A stretch of DNA of 64,000 bases from Melghirimyces profundicolus (GTDB lineage: Bacteria > Bacillota > Bacilli > Thermoactinomycetales > DSM-45169): the NCBI RefSeq assembly GCF_003054245.1, contig NZ_QBKR01000022.1:1-64000 (forward strand). The letters are read 5' to 3'. The position numbers were made by a program, and so were the translations under genes. Numbering within the stretch: the stretch's first letter is position 1; each line of letters opens with the position of its first letter. Below the pieces are notes generated by a model that had not been told where the DNA came from, made no database searches, and saw only the letters and a list, made by a program, of their open reading frames with translations. Positions 26,276 through 35,668 of this stretch are shown one piece after another.

Positions 26276-27590
26276 TGCCCTGATTCCCACTCCCCGGCTG
26301 CTCCTCTCGGTCGCCCTGGGAGCGGTTGTCACCCTGGCCGCATCCCCGGCGGGGTTGGAAGGTCAGGCGGCGGGGATCTTCTATGGGGCACTCGCGACTC
26401 TGCTTGCGGGGGAAGGATTCACCCTCCTACGTTACGGCCGGTTGGACCTCTCACGGGAAAGTGCCGCCTTCTTCGAGTTGGGGGAAGACAACGAGGTGAC
26501 GCTGAGGGTGTCCCACCCGGCTCCCTACGCCGTCCGGTGCGTTCTCCGGGATGATTTTCCCAAGGGGTTTCAGGTGGACGTCCGCGACCTCATCCTGCAT
26601 CTGGCCCCGGGAGAAAAGGGGGTCGCCCGCTACCGGGCCCGACCCCACCGACGCGGACGGCACACTTTCGACCGGATTCATGCCCGCGTCACCGGGCGCT
26701 TCGGTCTGTTGATGCGGCAACAGGCACGGGAGGCCGGGGAGGAAAAGCGGGTCTATCCCCGGTTGAAGGAGGTGCGAAAGGTCCGGGGCGGGATCTATCG
26801 GAAACAGCTCTTGTCCGAGGGACCCCACACCCGCCGGGGGCTGGGACGGGGGTCGGAGTTTTCCCACATCCGGGATTACGTCCCCGGGGATGAACCCCGG
26901 ATGATCAACTGGAACGCCACCGCCCGCATGAACAAGCTGGCCACCAACGTGTACCAGCCGGAACAGGGTCAACACGTCGCCGTTCTGATCGACTGCGGGC
27001 GGGTGATGGGGGTGAAAGACGGGGAATTAAGCCGTCTGGACCGGGCGGTGGAAGCGGCCCTTGCCTTTGCCGCCATCGCCCTGGAGCGGGGAGACCAGGT
27101 GAGCCTGCTCGCTTTTTCCAGCCGGGTGTTAAGGTGGGTTCCCCCGGGAAAAGGGGGCGTTCAGCTTCAGCGCCTGGTGGAGGCGGTCCACGACCTGGAA
27201 CCGGAATATGTGGAGTCCGGTTACCGCACTGTGGTGGAGACCCTGGCATTCCGTCAGAAACGGCGGGCGTTGGTGGCCCTCTTCACCGACACCGGCAATC
27301 TCACCTTCGCCGACGAACTGGTGGAGCAGCTGGCGGTGCTCCGGCGGCGCCACCTGGTGATGACCGTGACGACGGAGGATCCCCTCCTGGAACGGGAACG
27401 GAGTCTCTACCCCCGGGTGGAGAAAGACGTCCACCGCAAAACGGTGGCCCAACGGATTTCCGACGATCGTTCGGAACGATTGCGGAACCTGAAGCGGCGG
27501 GGGGTGGTCACGCTGGACGTTCCTCCCGGCCAGCTGGCCCCCTCGGTCATTCACCAATACATCGAGATCAAAAACCGGGCGTTGTTGTGA
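26229..27590 (+). CDS. DUF58 protein (VWA-like MoxR partner)
   Basis: A 453-residue protein with two N-terminal membrane helices, a beta-rich extracytoplasmic segment and the C-terminal DUF58 domain: RRGLGRGSEFSHIRDYVPGD is the family hallmark, followed by RMINWNATARM and a VWA-like fold with a MIDAS-type VLIDCGR start. DUF58 proteins are the usual substrate or adaptor for MoxR ATPases. The 47-base overlap with moxR makes ATG 26229 uncertain, although no later start has a better ribosome site. Last gene of the run; RDD and SpoIIM-like partners are instead at 45.6-47.4 kb. Confidence 0.88.
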   Translation: MNSSKRSPVRYRFRDNALIPTPRLLLSVALGAVVTLAASPAGLEGQAAGIFYGALATLLAGEGFTLLRYGRLDLSRESAAFFELGEDNEVTLRVSHPAPYAVRCVLRDDFPKGFQVDVRDLILHLAPGEKGVARYRARPHRRGRHTFDRIHARVTGRFGLLMRQQAREAGEEKRVYPRLKEVRKVRGGIYRKQLLSEGPHTRRGLGRGSEFSHIRDYVPGDEPRMINWNATARMNKLATNVYQPEQGQHVAVLIDCGRVMGVKDGELSRLDRAVEAALAFAAIALERGDQVSLLAFSSRVLRWVPPGKGGVQLQRLVEAVHDLEPEYVESGYRTVVETLAFRQKRRALVALFTDTGNLTFADELVEQLAVLRRRHLVMTVTTEDPLLERERSLYPRVEKDVHRKTVAQRISDDRSERLRNLKRRGVVTLDVPPGQLAPSVIHQYIEIKNRALL

Positions 27591-27608
27591 AGACACGAAA
27601 TCGGGGGT

Positions 27609-28087
27609 GTGACGGTGAGCGAGGATTGGAAAAAAGACCGGGTTGGTTCGGCTATCCGAGGCGAAAATCCGATGGTGATGGCCAAAATGAAAAGCGGTTT
27701 GCCGTGATCGGGGATACTCAGTTCCTTCCAGGGTATTGTGTGCTATTAGCTGCTCCCCGGGCGGCCGCATTGAACCAGTTGAGTTATAAAGAACGACAGG
27801 ATTTTTTGATGGATATGAGCTTGATCGGTGAAGCCATCGAAAAAGTTTGTCATCCGAGGCGGGTCAATTATTCGATTCTCGGTAATAAGGATCCTTTTTT
27901 ACATGCCCACATATTTCCCCGATACGAATGGGAGCCGGAAGAACTGAAGCCCTATCCGGTTTGGCGATATCCCGATGAAAAATGGATCGACAAGCGGGTT
28001 CATTATCGTGAAGAAAAACACGGCGATTTAAGAAAAAAAATAACGGAAGCGTTGGTTGAACGGATGAATCAGGCTGATCACGGGTGA
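27609..28087 (+). pseudogene. HIT-family protein, single-base frameshift
   Basis: GTG 27609 or 27615 (behind CGGGGG) opens MTVSEDWKKDR... MVMAKMKSG and stops after LP. One extra T at TTT 27698-27700 would join it to FAVIGDTQFLPGYCVLLA, continuing to 28087 with the histidine-triad-type segment HAHIFPRY near residue 100. The product would be a HIT-like nucleotide hydrolase of about 158 residues (diadenosine polyphosphate hydrolase-like). Homopolymer location leaves sequencing error possible; as written it is inactivated. Confidence 0.78.
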
Positions 28088-28094
28088 TTTCATA

Positions 28095-28129
28095 AAACCG
28101 GGCCCTCAATTCAGGGTGCCGGTTTTTTG
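28095..28129 (+). terminator. Terminator after the HIT-family gene
   Basis: aaaaccgggccct / agggtgccggttttt hairpin, slightly imperfect, ending TTTTTTG. Confidence 0.8.
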
Positions 28130-28294
28130 TATGGGGAGGATCTCGGGAGTTTGTTTATCTTGGTCGGTTGCGTATTTTCAATCGGGGGGCGGGAACCGCG
28201 GATATTTTGGGAATATTGACTCACGCAGGATTGCCAAACATTATCAATTGATTTACAATTCCAACAAATCAATCACACAGAAGAGGTGAATGGC

Positions 28295-29614
28295 ATGGGA
28301 GTGTTGAAAAAGCGGCGGACCCTGTTGAGGAGAACCGGTGCCCGTTGGGTGGCAAAACTGATCATGGCCGCCCTCGTGGTCGTTTTCCCAATGACGGCTT
28401 CCGTCAACGCATCCCAGGTACCGCCGGAAGGGCCGGAAACGCGGTCGGTCCTCTTTGTCGGAAACAACTGGGACGGTACGGTGGACATCATCGACCCCGA
28501 GGACTTCACCCGGCTCGGTCGGATCCATGTCATCCCGGATCTTGAGGAGCGTCGGCAAGCGATGGTGACCGATCCCGTGAGGGTCGGGTACTACTTGGCG
28601 ATTCGCCAACTCGTCGGGGAGGGAAACGACCAGTACGTGGATGACATGTTCACGTCCCGCGATGGGCGCTACCTCTACGTCTCAAGGCCCAGCCTGGCCG
28701 ATGTCGTCGGCATCGACCTGCGGACGCGGGAGATTGTCTGGCGCGTGCCGATGGAGGGCTACCGGTCGGATCACATGGCGATGTCTCCCGACGGCACGCG
28801 TTTGCTTGTGTCTGACTCCACAGCCCGGAAGGTGCACGTGATTGATCCGGCGGAGGGCCGTAAAGTCGGTAAGTTCGAGTCGGGGGACTCTCCCCACGAG
28901 AACAACTACTCCTCCGATGGTAAGCGGATTTTCCACGCGAGCATCGGCCACGTTTGGACCCCGGCCGACCAGCCGGCCCTCGACTCCACGAAGGGGGATC
29001 GTTGGTTCCAGATTGTCGATGCCGGGACGAACGAGGTCATCAAACGCCTGGATATCGGTGAGATCCTTGAGGAGCACGGCTACAAGGGCTACAGCCCGGC
29101 AGTCAGGCCGATGGCCCTCTCTCCCGACGAGAAAACCGCCTACCTGCAGCTGTCCTTTTTCCACGGGTTCGTCGAGTTCGATCTGGAGAACGAAAAGCCC
29201 TTGCGCCTTGCCCACCTGCCGGTCAGCGAGGAAGCCAGGAATACCCCGCGCGAGCAGTATCTTCTCGACTCCGCCCACCACGGACTGGCGATGAACCCCG
29301 AAGGCACGAAGCTCTGTGTCGCAGGAACGATGTCGGACTACGCCGCGATTGTGGATCGTGAGACATTCGAGTACAAGCTCTTCCCGAAGGTGGACAAACC
29401 GTATTGGGCGACCAACAGCGCCGACGGGCAATACTGTTTCGTCTCGGCCAGCGGTGATGACTCGGTCGTCGTCCTCGACTACGACACCGAGCAGGAGGTC
29501 ACCCGGATATCCGTCGGCGACCACCCGCAACGGATGCGCATGGGGGTCATCCGTCACGACTACGTCAAGCACCTGCCCGGCGCAGAACACAGCGATCCTG
29601 CGAAAAGGCCGTAA
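28295..29614 (+). CDS. Secreted YVTN-type beta-propeller protein
   Basis: A 439-residue protein from ATG 28295 (AGAGGTG upstream; a GTG 9 bases earlier is possible). Basic N-terminus and hydrophobic helix (LIMAALVVVFPMTASVNAS) give a signal peptide. The mature part repeats the surface-propeller pattern: MFTSRDGRYLYVSRPSLADV, MAMSPDGTRLLVSDSTARKV, MALSPDEKTAYLQLSFFHG, ATNSADGQYCFVSASGDD. Binding or scaffold role; no enzymatic motif. Codon choice (ctc, gtc, gac, cgc) resembles actinobacterial genes more than its left neighbours, suggesting import. A transposon end lies 67 bases past its stop. Confidence 0.8.
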   Translation: MGVLKKRRTLLRRTGARWVAKLIMAALVVVFPMTASVNASQVPPEGPETRSVLFVGNNWDGTVDIIDPEDFTRLGRIHVIPDLEERRQAMVTDPVRVGYYLAIRQLVGEGNDQYVDDMFTSRDGRYLYVSRPSLADVVGIDLRTREIVWRVPMEGYRSDHMAMSPDGTRLLVSDSTARKVHVIDPAEGRKVGKFESGDSPHENNYSSDGKRIFHASIGHVWTPADQPALDSTKGDRWFQIVDAGTNEVIKRLDIGEILEEHGYKGYSPAVRPMALSPDEKTAYLQLSFFHGFVEFDLENEKPLRLAHLPVSEEARNTPREQYLLDSAHHGLAMNPEGTKLCVAGTMSDYAAIVDRETFEYKLFPKVDKPYWATNSADGQYCFVSASGDDSVVVLDYDTEQEVTRISVGDHPQRMRMGVIRHDYVKHLPGAEHSDPAKRP

Positions 29615-29680
29615 GGCCGTAATGCCAATTCGGAGCATATAGGGGTCCGAAAAAAGAAAGAAAATGGTACGGCAAGATAA

Positions 29681-29717
29681 GGGGGTAGTCCGAGATACGT
29701 GCAATATATACAGCTCT
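29681..29717 (+). repeat. Type A transposon end, copy 1 (solo)
   Basis: A 37-base sequence beginning GGGGGTAGTCCGAGATACGT, near-identical to the ends of the transposon at 53084-61646. Left-end orientation (interior would lie to the right). No matching right end occurs before 61646. Confidence 0.8.
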
Positions 29718-29758
29718 ATATGGGATTAATTGGTAATACCGTGAGGTATCGCTGGTAA

Positions 29759-29796
29759 GGGGCCCCGACGTCAAAACGCGGAAATCGCACGTTAAG
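29759..29796 (+). repeat. Type B Tn3-like terminal repeat, left end
   Basis: 38 bases starting GGGGCCCCGACGTCAAAAC and ending GCACGTTAAG, the GGGG...TAAG form of Tn3-family ends. An inverted partner lies at 40710-40746, about 11 kb away. Confidence 0.8.
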
Positions 29797-29814
29797 AAGC
29801 TTTGACTACCAATA

Positions 29815-29856
29815 AAACCCGAAATCCTTTCGTTAAGGATTCCGGGTTTTTGGTCT
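29815..29856 (+). terminator. Hairpin terminator in the transposon-end region
   Basis: aaacccgaaatcctt / aaggattccgggttttt, strong stem with T-tract. The right half (attccgggtttttggtctaatac) recurs at 39767, also just inside a type A end. Confidence 0.8.
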
Positions 29857-29861
29857 AATAC

Positions 29862-29970
29862 TCAGATTCGTCGTCGAATAAACAAAGTGATCCCCGTCAA
29901 CCCTGCTGCTAAATAAAAGGCAGCGGCCAAACCATACAGGCTAGCGAAGATACCGAAGATTGAAGGACCA
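29862..29970 (-). pseudogene. MFS transporter, C-terminal fragment
   Basis: The minus-strand frame reads GPSIFGIFASLYGLAAAFYL then AAGLTGITLFIRRRI and stop, the last helix and basic tail of a major-facilitator transporter. It begins abruptly at about 29970, where acyl-CoA dehydrogenase sequence of different origin is fused. About 35 residues of perhaps 400 remain. Confidence 0.6.
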
Positions 29971-29972
29971 AT

Positions 29973-30530
29973 TCAACAGTGTCCGATGTGGCGCTGTATG
30001 ATTGCCGCCGTGTCGACGCCCCGCGGCAGAGTTCCGTATTCAAAGCTGGTTTGGTCACCGAGTCGTGCGGCGCAGAATGCATCAGCCACCACGGTCGGCG
30101 CGAAGCGCAAAAGTAGAGAAGCTTGCAGCGCGAGCGCCATCCGCTCGGTTAATCGCCGGGCCAGTGGTTCGAGGTCGTCGCCGCCACGGAGCTCAGCCTC
30201 CAGGTCGCGCACGAACATGTCAAACCGCGTGTCGTCACCCGCCGCCTCGTGAAGTTCCGCTAAGAAGGCATCGAGGGCCTGCGGCACCCTCAACGAACGT
30301 ATAACATCCAGGCAAACGACGTTGCCGGAGCCCTCCCAGATCGACAGCACCGGCTGCTCACGGTAGCGACGGGCGAGTGGGAAGGTTTCGACGTAGCCGT
30401 TACCTCCCAGGCACTCCAACGCCTCGAAAGCGTGGTGCGGGCCTCGCTTGCACACCCAGTACTTCATTACGGGAGTCGCAAGCCGACGGAAGAGTAGTTC
30501 CCGTTCGTCGGCATTCGCTTCAGGCCGCAG
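29973..30530 (-). pseudogene. Acyl-CoA dehydrogenase, C-terminal fragment
   Basis: About 185 residues of an AidB/isovaleryl-type acyl-CoA dehydrogenase. FEALECLGGNGYVETFPLAR and YREQPVLSIWEGSGNV are the C-terminal flavin-binding signatures. In-frame homology extends upstream of the first Met (30467) through ANADERELLFRRLATPV, then ends at about 30530, so the N-terminal two thirds are gone. Very GC-rich, actinobacterial-like codon use, in contrast to AT-rich sequence beyond 30540. Confidence 0.82.
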
Positions 30531-30690
30531 GCATCATGATATCTGTGATACTTGGGTTTGGCTTACCGTCTTTCATTTCTTTGATCAGAAACAGGTATGA
30601 GATTTTCACTTCGACTGGTAACGTAGTGTCAAAGATCGCTCCTGGAGCTTGGAATTCTTCTGATGACCAACCTTGCACTAATTTTCCCAT
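30520..30690 (-). CDS. Small ORF of unknown function, possibly chimeric
   Basis: ATG 30690 behind GAGGAGG (spacing 8) encodes 56 residues, MGKLVQGWSSEEFQAPGAIF in the first part, ending in PSITDIMMPAA. The last residues come from the acyl-CoA dehydrogenase fragment read in another frame, so the natural C-terminus has been replaced. AT-rich body. Not recognised; ribosome site and body suggest the 5' end of a real gene truncated at the junction. Confidence 0.4.
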   Translation of the reverse strand: MGKLVQGWSSEEFQAPGAIFDTTLPVEVKISYLFLIKEMKDGKPNPSITDIMMPAA

Positions 30691-30724
30691 CAAAAAATCC
30701 TCCTCATAAGGCCTGCCGCGCCCA

Positions 30725-30855
30725 CCAAGAGAAGGATTGCTCGCACTTTCTGTCTATTTTGATATGGGAAAAGTTGCCCTCCTATTGACTGAAAGTGTCT
30801 ATAGAGGGTAAACTTAACCTAACCTATTGTAGTGCGAGTCACCGGTTTCTCTTGG
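30725..30855. repeat. 131-base element with 25-base imperfect inverted ends
   Basis: Left arm ccaagagaaggattgctcgc and right arm gcgagtcaccggtttctcttgg (end reversed) pair over about 25 bases with several mismatches. The interior is AT-rich and non-coding. Fits a MITE-like remnant or a long hairpin; no target duplication was recognised. Confidence 0.4.
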
Positions 30856-30934
30856 CGGAGGACGGTGGCTCATTTATTTTGTTAAATCAATTCTACCAAA
30901 TTGAACCACAATTTTCTATGTTGGTAGAAAAGAG

Positions 30935-30959
30935 CCGGGGGCGAACCCCGGTTTTTTTT
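30935..30959 (+). terminator. Terminator
   Basis: ccggggg / ccccgg with GCGAA loop and TTTTTTTT. No intact plus-strand gene precedes it. Confidence 0.8.
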
Positions 30960-30982
30960 GATTTCAAAACGGAAACGAGAGA

Positions 30983-31156
30983 CTAGTCTGAAATGCAAAC
31001 CTTTCTTGTTTCAGTCGTTTCCGGCCACAAATTCAACCTTGGTTGGATCACTTCGCGCATAGGCCTGGAGCAATAATAGCAGGACATGTCTGTGACTGAT
31101 CGGTGGACTCGCTCAATCTGTAGACACCGGGGACACTGCATCCGTTTCATATTCAT
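30983..31156 (-). CDS. Small zinc-ribbon protein
   Basis: 57 residues from ATG 31156, 8 bases after GAGGAAGG. CPRC near residue 8 and CYYC near residue 28 form a four-cysteine zinc-knuckle pair (MQCPRCLQIERVHRSVTDM, then SCYYCSRPMREV). Could bind nucleic acid or act as a metal-site chaperone; no specific family recognised. It lies 200 bases upstream of, and divergent from, ahpC. Confidence 0.6.
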   Translation of the reverse strand: MNMKRMQCPRCLQIERVHRSVTDMSCYYCSRPMREVIQPRLNLWPETTETRKVCISD

Positions 31157-31351
31157 AGGCAGAACCTTCCTCAAGAAAATAAGGGAACGCTCACATATCC
31201 TCTTCGAATCTCCGTTTTTTGAGGAACAAACGAACTCCCTTGAAGGTTGAAAATTGAAGGAAATAGTAAATTTGGATGGTGGGTAACCAAGAGACTAAAG
31301 ACTAGCCTTCAATTTCCATAATATGGTCGCGTGGTGACCCCTACTACCGCC

Positions 31352-31380
31352 TTGACAAAAGAATAGTTCCTAAGTAATAA
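31352..31380 (+). promoter_or_regulatory. ahpC promoter
   Basis: TTGACA (31352-31357), 17-base spacer, TAATAA (31375-31380). Confidence 0.75.
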
Positions 31381-31391
31381 TTAATACTAAA

Positions 31392-31406
31392 CTATAATCA
31401 TTTTAA
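31392..31406 (+). promoter_or_regulatory. PerR box before ahpC
   Basis: CTATAATCATTTTAA matches the PerR consensus TTATAATNATTATAA at 13 of 15 positions (12 of 14 specified). It lies just downstream of the -10, suiting peroxide-relieved repression. Confidence 0.8.
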
Positions 31407-31428
31407 ACTAATGAGGAGGAATTTGATT

Positions 31429-31998
31429 ATGTCTCTAATTGGAACTGAAGTAAAACCGTTCAAAGCACAAGCTTACGACCCCAAAAATGACAAGTTTATC
31501 GAGGTTACCGAAGCCGACCTAAAAGGGAAATGGAGTGTAGTTTGCTTTTATCCAGCAGATTTTTCATTCGTTTGCCCTACTGAACTTGAAGATCTGCAAA
31601 ACCAATATGCAACTCTCAAAGAGCTTGGGGTCGAAGTATACTCCGTTTCAACAGATACCCATTTTACTCATAAGGCATGGCATGATCACTCAGAAGCGAT
31701 TAACAAAATTGAATACATTATGATCGGTGACCCTTCAGGAAAGCTCTCTCGCAACTTCGATGTGCTGAACGAAGAAGAAGGCTTAGCTGATCGCGGTACG
31801 TTCATCATCGATCCAGATGGTATCATTCAAACTGTTGAAATTAATGCGGGTGGCATCGGCCGTGATGCAAGCACGATTGTTAACAAGATTAAGGCAGCAC
31901 AGTATGTTCGTAACAACCCAGGTGAAGTTTGCCCAGCTAAATGGAAAGAAGGTGCTCAAACTCTTAAGCCAAGCCTTGACCTTGTAGGAAAAATTTAA
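31429..31998 (+). CDS. ahpC: Alkyl hydroperoxide reductase AhpC (2-Cys peroxiredoxin)
   Basis: A 189-residue typical 2-Cys peroxiredoxin reducing H2O2 and organic peroxides. Peroxidatic Cys49 lies in [14 protein letters not shown]; the resolving Cys is in [11 protein letters not shown] near the C-terminus. Start ATG 31429 behind GAGGAGG. Its reductase ahpF follows by 12 bases. AT-rich, Bacillus-like sequence within a mixed island, so it was probably acquired with its own PerR-controlled promoter. Confidence 0.95.
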   Translation: MSLIGTEVKPFKAQAYDPKNDKFIEVTEADLKGKWSVVCFYPADFSFVCPTELEDLQNQYATLKELGVEVYSVSTDTHFTHKAWHDHSEAINKIEYIMIGDPSGKLSRNFDVLNEEEGLADRGTFIIDPDGIIQTVEINAGGIGRDASTIVNKIKAAQYVRNNPGEVCPAKWKEGAQTLKPSLDLVGKI

Positions 31999-32010
31999 GG
32001 AGTATGATCA

Positions 32011-33543
32011 ATGATGATACTGGATGCAGATATAAAAGCACAATTGGCCCAATACCTTCAATTGATGGAGGGTGATGTTCTTCTAAAAGTCAGCGCGGGA
32101 TCCGATGACGTATCCCGCGACATGCTGGCGCTAGTGGATGAATTGGCTACCATGTCACCCAACATTAAGGTAGAGAAAACACAATTGCAGAGAACGCCGA
32201 GCTTTAGTGTAAATCGTATTGGCGAAGATACTGGGGTAACTTTTGCTGGTACCCCTCTGGGACACGAATTTACTTCATTAGTGTTGGCTTTGCTTCAGGT
32301 TAGCGGAAGAGCTCCAAAGGTTGATCAGAAGGTAATTGATCAAGTTAAAAGCATTCAGGGCGAATATCACTTTGAATCTTACATCAGCTTGAGCTGCCAT
32401 AACTGTCCTGATGTTGTACAGGCACTGAACTTAATGAGCATTCTCAATCCTGGCATTACACACACCATGATTGACGGTGCAGTTTTCAAAGAAGAGGTAG
32501 AAAGCAAAGAAATCATGGCCGTGCCAACTATTTTCCTAAATGGCGAACCCTTTGGCAGTGGCCGTATGACACTTGAGGAAATCCTGGCCAAAATGGGGAA
32601 CGGTCCAGACGCATCAGAGCTTTCTGATAAGGATCCATACGATGTGCTTGTTGTTGGGGGCGGTCCAGCCGGTGCAAGTGCAGCAATCTATGCGGCACGC
32701 AAAGGCATACGTACAGGCATTGTTGCTGAACGCTTTGGCGGTCAGGTAATGGACACCATGGGCATTGAGAACTTTATCAGTGTGAAATATACTGAAGGTC
32801 GTAAGCTGGTAGCAAGTCTTGAAGAACATCTCAAAGAGTACGACATTGATGTAATCAACTTACAGCGTGCCAAGCGTTTAGAAAAGAAAGACCTTATCGA
32901 AGTTGAACTTGAAAATGGTGCTGTTCTAAAGAGTAAAACCGTAATCCTTTCAACAGGTGCACGCTGGCGCAATATTGGTGTACCAGGTGAAGCAGAGTTC
33001 AAGAACAAAGGTGTAGCATATTGTCCTCATTGTGACGGCCCATTGTTTGAAGGAAAACATGTAGCGGTTATTGGCGGTGGTAATTCTGGTATTGAGGCGG
33101 CAATTGATCTCGCAGGTATTGTGAAACATGTAACAGTTCTTGAGTTCATGCCAGAGCTGAAAGCTGATGCTGTCCTACAGGAGCGTCTTTACAGCCTCCC
33201 TAACGTAACTGTCCTAAAGAACGTTCAAACAAAAGAAATTACCGGCACTGACAAAGTAAACGGCATTTCTTACATTGACCGTGAGACAGGAGAAGAACAA
33301 CATATTGAACTGCAGGGTGTATTTGTTCAGATCGGCCTTGTACCAAATACCGAGTGGGTATGTGAAACAATTGAATGTAACCGCTTCGGTGAAATCATTG
33401 TCGATAAGCATGGCGCTACGAACATCCCTGGAGTGTTTGCTGCAGGTGACTGTACGGATAGCGCATATAAGCAGATTATTATTTCGATGGGATCAGGTGC
33501 TACGGCAGCCTTAGGTGCATTCGATTACCTAATTCGAAATTAA
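32011..33543 (+). CDS. ahpF: AhpF, NADH-dependent peroxiredoxin reductase
   Basis: A 510-residue flavoprotein that reduces AhpC. The N-terminal tandem thioredoxin-fold domain carries CHNCPDVVQ (about residues 129-137); the FAD domain begins [20 protein letters not shown] near residue 213; the redox-active CPHCDGP is near residue 338, followed by the NAD-binding [19 protein letters not shown]. Complete. Same AT-rich composition as ahpC and one operon; hairpins follow its stop. Confidence 0.95.
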   Translation: MMILDADIKAQLAQYLQLMEGDVLLKVSAGSDDVSRDMLALVDELATMSPNIKVEKTQLQRTPSFSVNRIGEDTGVTFAGTPLGHEFTSLVLALLQVSGRAPKVDQKVIDQVKSIQGEYHFESYISLSCHNCPDVVQALNLMSILNPGITHTMIDGAVFKEEVESKEIMAVPTIFLNGEPFGSGRMTLEEILAKMGNGPDASELSDKDPYDVLVVGGGPAGASAAIYAARKGIRTGIVAERFGGQVMDTMGIENFISVKYTEGRKLVASLEEHLKEYDIDVINLQRAKRLEKKDLIEVELENGAVLKSKTVILSTGARWRNIGVPGEAEFKNKGVAYCPHCDGPLFEGKHVAVIGGGNSGIEAAIDLAGIVKHVTVLEFMPELKADAVLQERLYSLPNVTVLKNVQTKEITGTDKVNGISYIDRETGEEQHIELQGVFVQIGLVPNTEWVCETIECNRFGEIIVDKHGATNIPGVFAAGDCTDSAYKQIIISMGSGATAALGAFDYLIRN

Positions 33544-33553
33544 TGAAGGATAT

Positions 33554-33652
33554 CAGTAGAACCGTTGATATGACGGTTCTACTGACTATATCTTAAATTC
33601 GGAAAGTCACTTTACTATTTGTCCGGTAGTAAAGCGACTTTCTTTCTTTTTC
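33554..33652 (+). terminator. Two hairpins after ahpF
   Basis: cagtagaaccgt / acggttctactg at 33554-33584 without a T-tract, then gaaagtc...ttact / agtaaagcgactttc with TTTCTTTTTC at 33602-33652; the second is the likely terminator. Confidence 0.75.
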
Positions 33653-33744
33653 TGGAGCTTATCTATAGCGCCCCATTTTAAAATGCAACACTCGGTTTAC
33701 TGAGATCCCGCTCCCCATAATGGTAGAAAACCATCTATGGAGGG

Positions 33745-34774
33745 ATGAAGATGAAGCGTCGTCATTGGAGCCAGGAAGAAAAAATGGCGATTGTACTGAA
33801 TCGTTCCATCTCAGAAGTTTGCCGGGAGCATCAAATCTCGCAGGCACTTTATTACCAATGGAGGGATGCGTTTTTAGAAGGAGCTAAAGCGGGACTTCGT
33901 CCCAAACGGCAGACGGAAACGGCGATGTGGGAAAAAAAGATTGCGGAATATGAACGGCTTGTTGGCACCCCTTCCCTGAAGGAAGGACTCTCCTCGATCC
34001 AAGTGCTGGTAGAAGCCAACGAAGTGACGGTTACAGCCGTTTGCAAGGCGTTGGAGATTGAGCACTCAACGTACTACAGAGAGGTGAAACGCTCTTATGA
34101 AGTGAAGGCGCGATCCTGTCCCCGGCAGAAAATCTTGGCTCAAGAAGTGAAGCGCCTAACCACCCAGTATCCGACCTTTGGTTACCGTCGAATTTGGGCT
34201 TTACTCCAACGAAAAGGTTATCCCTGTAACCAGAAAACGGTTTACCGGGCAATGAAACGCATGAATTTGTTGCAAAAGACGATTCAGTATGGGGCCAAAC
34301 GGTCCGTTGGGGAACGGCCCGCTCATCCGACGGGCCCGAATCAACGTTTGATCACGAGAGGGGTGGGCCTACTTGGTGGCGATGATTGACGCATATGATC
34401 GTCGGATTGTGAGCTTTGATGTTCAAGCGTTTTGCCGGGATGATGAAGCCATCCATGCTCTCCATCTCGCCGTGAACCAAACCTACCCCGAGGGGATTCG
34501 GGAAGTCGATTCCAGACTCAAACTCGTACACGATAACGGTCCCCAATTTACCAGTCGCGACTTCTTGAAAACGCAGTCCAATGCCTTGATCGAAAGATGG
34601 TTTCGCTCGCTTAAAGAAGAAGAGATCTGGCTACACGAGTATGCCTCCATTCGTGAGGTTCGAGAGGCGGTGAATCGATATGTTCATTGGTATAACGAGG
34701 AGCGTCCCCATTCCTCTTTGCGGTACAAAAGTCCGATGGAATACCATCAAACCCACCTCATGTTGGCTGCATAA
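33745..34774 (+). pseudogene. IS3-family (IS150-like) transposase remnant
   Basis: The first frame (33745-34389) has the OrfA-type helix-turn-helix (WSQEEKMAIVLNRSISEVCR) and the HTH_21 start of OrfB (QYPTFGYRRIWALLQRKGYP). The second (34373-34774) carries the rve integrase end (YLVAMIDAY-type region, VHDNGPQFTSRDF, NALIERWFRSLKEEEIW, HWYNEERPHSSLRYKSP). The WQTD segment with the first catalytic Asp is deleted between them, and about 20 residues are missing after FTSRDFLKT. Inactive. Terminal repeats were not identified. Confidence 0.85.
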
Positions 34775-35644
34775 AAAAGACACGATCCCGGTTCACCAGC
34801 TCTCGGCCAGCTTCACATCAGGTCTCGTGCCCTTGTTCCACTATCCAGTATAGTCAAGGGTTTAGACTTTCAAACGGATCCTGGGGACTGGCTTGAGGCT
34901 GGCTTTGCATCAGGGCCTTGTGCCCTTGTTCCAAAAGTTTTTGGGGATGTGGGCCTCAGTTACATATACGGTATGTGTGTTGCACTTTTAGGGTAGCATT
35001 ACAAATTCGGGATACTATCCTCATCGAAAGAATGGGGATCCCCTTCCGCCCGGTTGTTGTTTAACGAGTCAAATCCACTGTCTGGAAGCATTGTCCGCTA
35101 CAGAAAGAGGGGCAGATCTTGACCGATGATGTCGTGAAAGTTACTCGATCATTACTTGGTAAGTCAGTTATTAATATGACATCCACGAAGCGGCCTCCTC
35201 TTTTGCAGGAAAATGAGTTTTTCAGGGTACGTACGCAAAAGTTTACGAGATGCTATCGGCAGAGATTGAGAAAATGGTTGTTGTTATCCTCTGACAGAGT
35301 GGATTTAATCACAAGAAATCCAAACATGTTTGTATCACAAACAATTATATTTTAAACAACTGAGCAAATAATGAAGTAACAAACAAAGTGCTGAAACGTA
35401 AGGATTTCCTAAATATAGGCCGTTAAATTTCCAATATAAGCCCGTTTTATATTTTACCCAGGGGTAGAGAGATACCCTGATCTGATTCCCAAAATAATCT
35501 CTATTACAAGAAAGCAATTAATAGGGGTATAGTGGCCTTAGAAAATCATAATAAGAGGGGGGGAGAGGTAGCAAAGCTCGACTCAGGCACCATTCACCCA
35601 TTAAATGGTAAAACGAATCGATTGGGTAGGATTTAGACTAAACA
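34775..35644. other. Gene-free interval with a short direct repeat
   Basis: No ORF here has a convincing ribosome site or recognisable protein; the 79-codon frame at 35119-35355 looks random. GTGCCCTTGTTCCA occurs twice (34829-34842 and 34921-34934), each in a similar context, suggesting debris of another insertion sequence. The palindrome at 35321 lies in the AT-rich right half. Confidence 0.6.
35321..35344. promoter_or_regulatory. GTTTG-N5-CAAAC palindrome, copy 3
   Basis: GTTTGTATCACAAAC (35328-35342), preceded by AAACAT. Third copy of the layout at 8181 and 13321; no intact gene follows directly. Confidence 0.5.
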
Positions 35645-35668
35645 CCAACCGGTGAGGTTGGCTTTTTT
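35645..35668 (+). terminator. Terminator overlapping the end of the small zinc-finger gene
   Basis: ccaacc / ggttgg with GGTGA loop and TTTTTT. No plus-strand gene is recognised upstream. Confidence 0.7.

Noticed and set aside
28682-29704. 340-codon minus-strand frame over the beta-propeller gene
   Set aside because: High-GC shadow; it even runs through the transposon end, and the plus strand has the propeller repeats and signal peptide.
35119-35355. 79-codon plus-strand ORF in the gene-free interval
   Set aside because: No ribosome site, random-looking peptide, crosses the palindrome.
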